From the IMG/VR virus record IMGVR_UViG_3300036800_000149, positions 1 to 37,448 of that record: a stretch of 37,448 nt of DNA; one strand, 5' to 3'. The DNA is from a virus. Positions 34,621-37,448 of this stretch are shown in pieces. The notes under the pieces were generated by a model that was not told the origin of the DNA, made no database searches, and was given only the letters and a program-made list of their open reading frames with translations. The position numbers and the translations under genes are program-made. Position 1 is the first letter of the stretch; each line of letters starts with the position of its first letter.

Positions 34621-34910
34621 CTTCCCGCGACGCCTGGATCACCCGTCTGGACCACGTGGCGGCGACGTCCGACTGGCAATTGATCGCCCTGCTGGCGGCG
34701 TTGCTGGCGCGGGACGTGAGTTCGGACCTGCTGTTCGTTGTCGGAGACGGGCTGGTTGCGGTGGCCGACGAGGTGGCGATCGATGGCGCGGTGCTGGCGG
34801 CGGCCGAGCTGCGCGCGCTGGCCGGCCTCGTGGCCGACGAAGCAGCGCGGCGCCGCCCCGCTCACGCGGGCGTGAGCGGCGCTGGTAAAACCGTCACGAA
34901 TAGGGTATGA
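34617..34910 (+). CDS. Small early protein, 97 aa
   Basis: MTSRDAWITRLDHVAATSDW then QLIALLAALLARDVSSDLLFVVGDGLVAVADEVAIDGAVLAAAELRALAGLVADEAARRRP: Ala/Leu-rich, helical, possibly peripheral to membrane. The GTG overlaps the previous stop, and its own last codons lie within the operator-like dyad at 34896-34921. Confidence 0.5.
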   Translation: MTSRDAWITRLDHVAATSDWQLIALLAALLARDVSSDLLFVVGDGLVAVADEVAIDGAVLAAAELRALAGLVADEAARRRPAHAGVSGAGKTVTNRV

Positions 34911-34921
34911 TACCTATTCGT
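34896..34921 (+). promoter_or_regulatory. Perfect 9-bp inverted repeat with embedded -10-like TATGAT
   Basis: ACGAATAGG (34896-34904), 8-bp spacer, CCTATTCGT (34913-34921). The spacer holds TATGAT, a good -10, though the -35 region (TGGTAA) is weak. This suggests a regulated promoter for the gene at 34960, possibly needing an activator. Confidence 0.6.
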
Positions 34922-34959
34922 CTCGACCGGCCGCGCTGAGGAATGCCCTCCATGCCCAG

Positions 34960-35550
34960 ATGAGCCGGCGGTCGCGTCCCACGACCGCTGCCGTGCCGGC
35001 TCGCGCGGATGACGCTGCCCCCGCTGCCCGCTGGACGCACGGCCAGGAGATCGACCCCCCGGTCGCGCCCCGCATGCCGTCATGCGTCGCATCGGGTGTC
35101 TGGCTGCTGCGCCACGCCGACCCGCCGGCGATCGGCGATGCGGAGGTGGTCGCGGCCGACCGCTTCCGGGTGGACTACATCCGCGGCGTCGAAGGTGTGC
35201 GCGAACCGAGCCTGGCGCAGCGCAGCGGGAGCGCGGACCACCACGACGTCCAGATCATGCGCGCCGAAGCCGTCACCCGGCACCGCGAGATCAGCGAGGT
35301 GATCGGCCCGCGGATGACCGATTGGCTGGTGGATTTCCTGGTGCTGGATCTGTCGTTCGTGGCGATGGCCGACCGGCACTGGCCGGGCGACGCGGGACGG
35401 AAGGAGATGCGCGGGGCGATGGCGACGATGCTGCTGCTGCTGTCGCGGTTGTATGCGGCGATCGACCGGCGCAAGCCCAAACCGGGCGATGGCGGGTTGC
35501 GCGCGGTCGCGGTCGCGGTGCTGACCGAGCCGGAGGGTGCGGCCGACTGA
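34960..35550 (+). CDS. DUF6456-like phage regulator (tentative)
   Basis: 196 aa. The first 40 residues are Arg/Pro/Ala-rich. The core, VAADRFRVDYIRGVEGVREPSLAQRSGSADHHDVQIMRAEAVTRHREISEVIGPRMTDWLVDFLVLDLSFVAMADRHWPGDAGRKEMRGAMATMLLLLSRLY, resembles DUF6456-type proteins of alphaproteobacteria in its 'RF/LR-DY-RG', 'R...I-E-VIGP' and 'WP...K' elements. It follows an inverted-repeat promoter and ends the rightward early block, the position where phages often carry late-gene activators or antiterminators. Function inferred. Confidence 0.5.
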   Translation: MSRRSRPTTAAVPARADDAAPAARWTHGQEIDPPVAPRMPSCVASGVWLLRHADPPAIGDAEVVAADRFRVDYIRGVEGVREPSLAQRSGSADHHDVQIMRAEAVTRHREISEVIGPRMTDWLVDFLVLDLSFVAMADRHWPGDAGRKEMRGAMATMLLLLSRLYAAIDRRKPKPGDGGLRAVAVAVLTEPEGAAD

Positions 35551-35556
35551 GCGGCC

Positions 35557-35787
35557 TTACGCGGCTGCTCCGCGTCGCCCGGGCCGCACGCCATTCCATC
35601 CGACGGGCTGCGAATCCGCGGATGCCATCGCGGTGGCAACGTCAGCGAGCCATGCCAGGACTTCCGGCGGCGGGGCACGTCGGCCGCGTGCCCACTGGTT
35701 GGTGGTGTCGGGTGACACATCCAGCCGTATGGCCAACTCGCCCGTGGTCCAGCCGATGCGGGCGAGAAGGCTGGCGACCGGGTTCAC
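35557..35787 (-). CDS. XRE-family regulator
   Basis: 76 aa, GTG start nine bases after GGAGG. VNPVASLLARIGWTTGELAIRLDVSPDTTNQWARGRRAPPPEVLAWLADVATAMASADSQ is a compact HTH (residues 10-40) like small prophage or toxin-antitoxin regulators. It is second in a leftward pair whose upstream region holds a perfect 8-bp inverted repeat at 36038-36060, a likely operator for autoregulation. Confidence 0.65.
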   Translation of the reverse strand: MNPVASLLARIGWTTGELAIRLDVSPDTTNQWARGRRAPPPEVLAWLADVATAMASADSQPVGWNGVRPGRRGAAA

Positions 35788-35791
35788 CCGA

Positions 35792-35989
35792 TCAACCCTC
35801 CTTGGTCTGCGCGAGCGCAATCGAATAGGCCATCCACCACTGACTGTCGCGCAGGGCGATCGTGGCCTCGCGCGACAGTCCCAAGTCGGTCAGATGGTTG
35901 GACATCGCCTTGTAGAGCCGGCCCGCGTCTCGCGCTTTGGCCGGCGTCATAAGGGGGATCGGCGGCAGCAGGAACGGTTCGTCGCTCAT
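35792..35989 (-). CDS. Small protein paired with the XRE regulator, 65 aa
   Basis: GAGGAG precedes the ATG. MSDEPFLLPPIPLMTPAKARDAGRLYKAMSNHLTDLGLSREATIALRDSQWWMAYSIALAQTKEG: a polar start and helical end with a WW pair. Translated just before the HTH gene. A partner protein, possibly an anti-repressor or toxin-like product, but no catalytic feature is visible. Confidence 0.5.
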   Translation of the reverse strand: MSDEPFLLPPIPLMTPAKARDAGRLYKAMSNHLTDLGLSREATIALRDSQWWMAYSIALAQTKEG

Positions 35990-36037
35990 CCGAGTTGCTC
36001 CTCGTTTCCGCCGGGCCATCCCCGGCGACAGACGCAC

Positions 36038-36060
36038 AATGACCGTGATTGCCGGTCATT
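36038..36060 (-). promoter_or_regulatory. Operator-like dyad with candidate promoter for the XRE pair
   Basis: AATGACCG (36038-36045), 7-bp spacer, CGGTCATT (36053-36060). On the minus strand TTGCAA, 17 bp, CATTGT overlaps it. Placed for autoregulation of the pair at 35557-35989. Confidence 0.55.
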
Positions 36061-36151
36061 GCAAACGGTGTCTTGCGCGCGGCCGATTATTATTCCGGCA
36101 GCACGACCGCCGTACCGCTTGCGCGCTGGTCCAGCGACACCACCTGTCCGG

Positions 36152-36418
36152 TTATGTCGGCTCGCTGCGCCCGCTCCCGTTCGGTGGCGGGCGTTTTGCT
36201 GTCTGGCGTCCGCGCTTGTCCCAGACGATCCCGTAAACCGGGCCGTGGTCATTCATCGCGGCGCGGCTGATACGCTCCACGGTCAGCACGTGCAGCCCGG
36301 CGCCCCTGTCGTTCACGGCGATGATCAGGTAGGCGCCACGCCCGCGCGCAGACGCCAGGACGCACCCGTGCATCGGCGCCTCGGCCAGCGGGCCGTGCCA
36401 ACGGTAGCGGATCTTCAT
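36152..36418 (-). CDS. Phage protein of unknown function, 88 aa
   Basis: MKIRYRWHGPLAEAPMHGCV, then LASARGRGAYLIIAVNDRGAGLHVLTVERISRAAMNDHGPVYGIVWDKRGRQTAKRPPPN. The beta-strand pattern 'GAYLIIAV... L-VLTVERI' and 'YGIVWD' suggests a small sheet protein seen as a hypothetical protein in other phages. It lies between the XRE pair and the serine recombinase. No ribosome site of note. Confidence 0.5.
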   Translation of the reverse strand: MKIRYRWHGPLAEAPMHGCVLASARGRGAYLIIAVNDRGAGLHVLTVERISRAAMNDHGPVYGIVWDKRGRQTAKRPPPNGSGRSEPT

Positions 36419-36473
36419 CGCGACCCCTGTTCCAACGGCCGATACGTCCAATAGCGGATAGGACGCCCGTAGA

Positions 36474-37256
36474 ATGCCCCGTCCGCGGTCTCAGATGGCC
36501 GCTGGCGACGCGTCGCGGGCACCTTCGTTCGTCGCGTATTATCGGGTTTCCACTGCGGCACAGGGTATTAGCGGCCTTGGGCTTGAGGCGCAGACGGCGA
36601 CGGTCGGGGCTTACGTTGCGTCGGCGCACGGAGAAATCGTCGCCAGCTACCGCGAGGTCGAATCGGGCAGCCGCAGCGACCGGCCGCAACTCGCGCTGGC
36701 GCTGGCCGCGTGTCGGGCCCGGCATGCCATCCTGGTCATCGCGAAACTCGACCGGCTGGCGCGCGACACGGCGTTCCTGCTGTCGGTGGTGCGCGGCGCG
36801 GAGTCGGGGGTCGTATTCTGCGACCTGCCGCAGCTCCCGCCCGGGCCCGCGGGCGCCTTCATTCTCACGATGTTCGCCGCCGTCGCCGAGCTCGAGCGCG
36901 GCCTGATCAGTCAGCGCACCACGGCAGCGCTTGCTGCGGTCAAGGCGCGCGGCACCTGGACTTCAAAGGCAGGTCGCGTCTGCACCAGGCTCGGCAGCCC
37001 GGCGCTGTCGCGCGGGTTCGACGCGGACATGAGCCGCGCTGGCCGCCAGGCGCAAACCGATCGCGCGGCGCGGCATTCGTCCGACGTCCTGCCTTATATC
37101 GATGCGGCAATTAGAGCCGGTGCAACCTCGTATCGTCAAATCGCCGCGGCACTGACCGCGCGCGGCATCCGGCCGCCGTCTGGCGGCGACGCCTGGCACG
37201 CCAGCCAGGTGCACCGCATCGCCGCCGGCCGCCGCGCCGCCCTTCCCCCTCCTTGA
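36474..37256 (+). CDS. Serine recombinase (resolvase/invertase family)
   Basis: 260 aa. The catalytic domain is clear: FVAYYRVSTAAQGISGLGLEAQ has the nucleophilic Ser in YRVST; ESGSRSDRPQLALALAACRARHAILVIAKLDRLARD provides the LDRLAR motif; AFILTMFAAVAELERGLISQRTTAAL is the dimerisation helix. The C-terminal part (QIAAALTARGIRPPSGGDAWHASQVHRI) is a DNA-binding HTH region as in site-specific recombinases of the resolvase-like group. A second recombinase type beside the tyrosine integrase; it may invert DNA or resolve multimers. No flanking inverted repeats for inversion were recognised. Confidence 0.85.
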   Translation: MPRPRSQMAAGDASRAPSFVAYYRVSTAAQGISGLGLEAQTATVGAYVASAHGEIVASYREVESGSRSDRPQLALALAACRARHAILVIAKLDRLARDTAFLLSVVRGAESGVVFCDLPQLPPGPAGAFILTMFAAVAELERGLISQRTTAALAAVKARGTWTSKAGRVCTRLGSPALSRGFDADMSRAGRQAQTDRAARHSSDVLPYIDAAIRAGATSYRQIAAALTARGIRPPSGGDAWHASQVHRIAAGRRAALPPP

Positions 37257-37285
37257 CTTCGCACCACGGCAACAAGGACCCCCGC

Positions 37286-37448
37286 ATGGCCTTCTCCATT
37301 CGCAATCTGTCCGTGCTCGCCTACGCCAACGGGTTCACGCTGTGGCACTACAAGGCCGGCCTGGACCGTCTGCAGTCGGTCGTGGCGCGCGATTTCTTCG
37401 CCGATGCCGCGGACATGCTGACCGCGGGCGACCTGCTGATGATCTCGG
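37286..37448 (+). CDS. Partial phage protein, small structural-type family
   Basis: Runs off the window after 54 codons; AAGGA eight bases before the ATG. MAFSIRNLSVLAYANGFTLW then HYKAGLDRLQSVVARDFFADAADMLTAGDLLMIS. The opening and the 'FF-DAADM-x-GDL' phrase are familiar from small proteins of alphaproteobacterial prophages, where they lie near head genes. If the genome is circular, this gene would be close to the missing terminase/portal region left of the window. Confidence 0.6.
   Translation, partial: MAFSIRNLSVLAYANGFTLWHYKAGLDRLQSVVARDFFADAADMLTAGDLLMIS

Noticed and set aside
36040-36237. 65-codon plus-strand frame starting MTVIAGHCKRCLARGR, suggestive of a Com-like zinc finger
   Set aside because: Only one Cys pair is in frame, the start lies in the operator dyad, and it overlaps the better supported gene at 36152.

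Overview
The window reads as most of the genome of a temperate, podovirus-type tailed phage of a high-GC alphaproteobacterium. Three things point to that host group: the very high GC content, a phage-encoded GcrA-like regulator (GcrA is an alphaproteobacterial cell-cycle factor), and an attachment-site fragment that matches the 3' half of a tRNA-Val(GAC). All names below come from reading sequence and motifs; no database search was possible.

Layout. (1) 70-18.4 kb, plus strand: a T7/podovirus-style virion module with scaffold, major capsid, small head protein, head-tail adaptor/tail tube, a 955-aa tail nozzle-like protein, three internal/injection proteins (171, 739 and 1939 aa; the last carries a phosphoribosyltransferase-like domain) and a tail fibre. 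The large terminase and portal are absent and presumably lie beyond the window ends. (2) Within that module, 1.07-2.7 kb is a minus-strand island: an HNH nuclease, a 188-aa protein faintly reminiscent of RAMP/Cas7-type proteins, two blocks of pentanucleotide-periodic DNA each headed by a UUCG-loop hairpin, and three overlapping genes of 30-32 codons for single membrane helices. (3) 18.4-20.4 kb: lysis-type membrane genes and a strong rho-independent terminator. (4) 20.5-22.1 kb: an attP-like tRNA-Val 3' fragment and a tyrosine integrase. (5) 22.1-27.0 kb, minus strand: a tightly coupled early operon of tiny genes with an ERF single-strand annealing protein, a YqaJ-type exonuclease and an HNH nuclease, run from a canonical promoter overlapped by two operators. 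(6) 27.1-29.2 kb, plus strand: two lipoproteins and several small membrane proteins, likely lysogenic accessory genes. (7) 29.2-30.9 kb: repressor operon (minus) and Cro-like gene (plus) with matching operators CCAAC-N5-GTTGG. (8) 30.9-34.9 kb, plus: three small genes separated by a repeated hairpin/SD leader, a tandem-HTH GcrA homologue, a zinc protein, and a replication initiator with a DnaA-N-like C-terminus whose gene contains five 33-bp iteron-like units, a lambda-O-like origin. (9) 34.9-37.4 kb: a possible late regulator, a divergent XRE control gene with its operator, a serine recombinase, and the start of another gene.

How it works together: the repressor would hold both early promoters off through the shared operator. 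On induction the left operon makes recombination functions and integrase, and the right operon makes Cro, GcrA-like and replication proteins. Replication would start inside the initiator gene, and the virion/lysis module would run up to the terminator beside attP. Because virion genes and integrase lie on opposite sides of one attP-like site, the sequence looks like a non-integrated or tandem form rather than a simple single prophage. The most unusual items are the minus-strand island with structured repeats, the repeated leader element, the tandem-HTH GcrA, the in-gene origin, and signs of recent duplication around the repressor operon.
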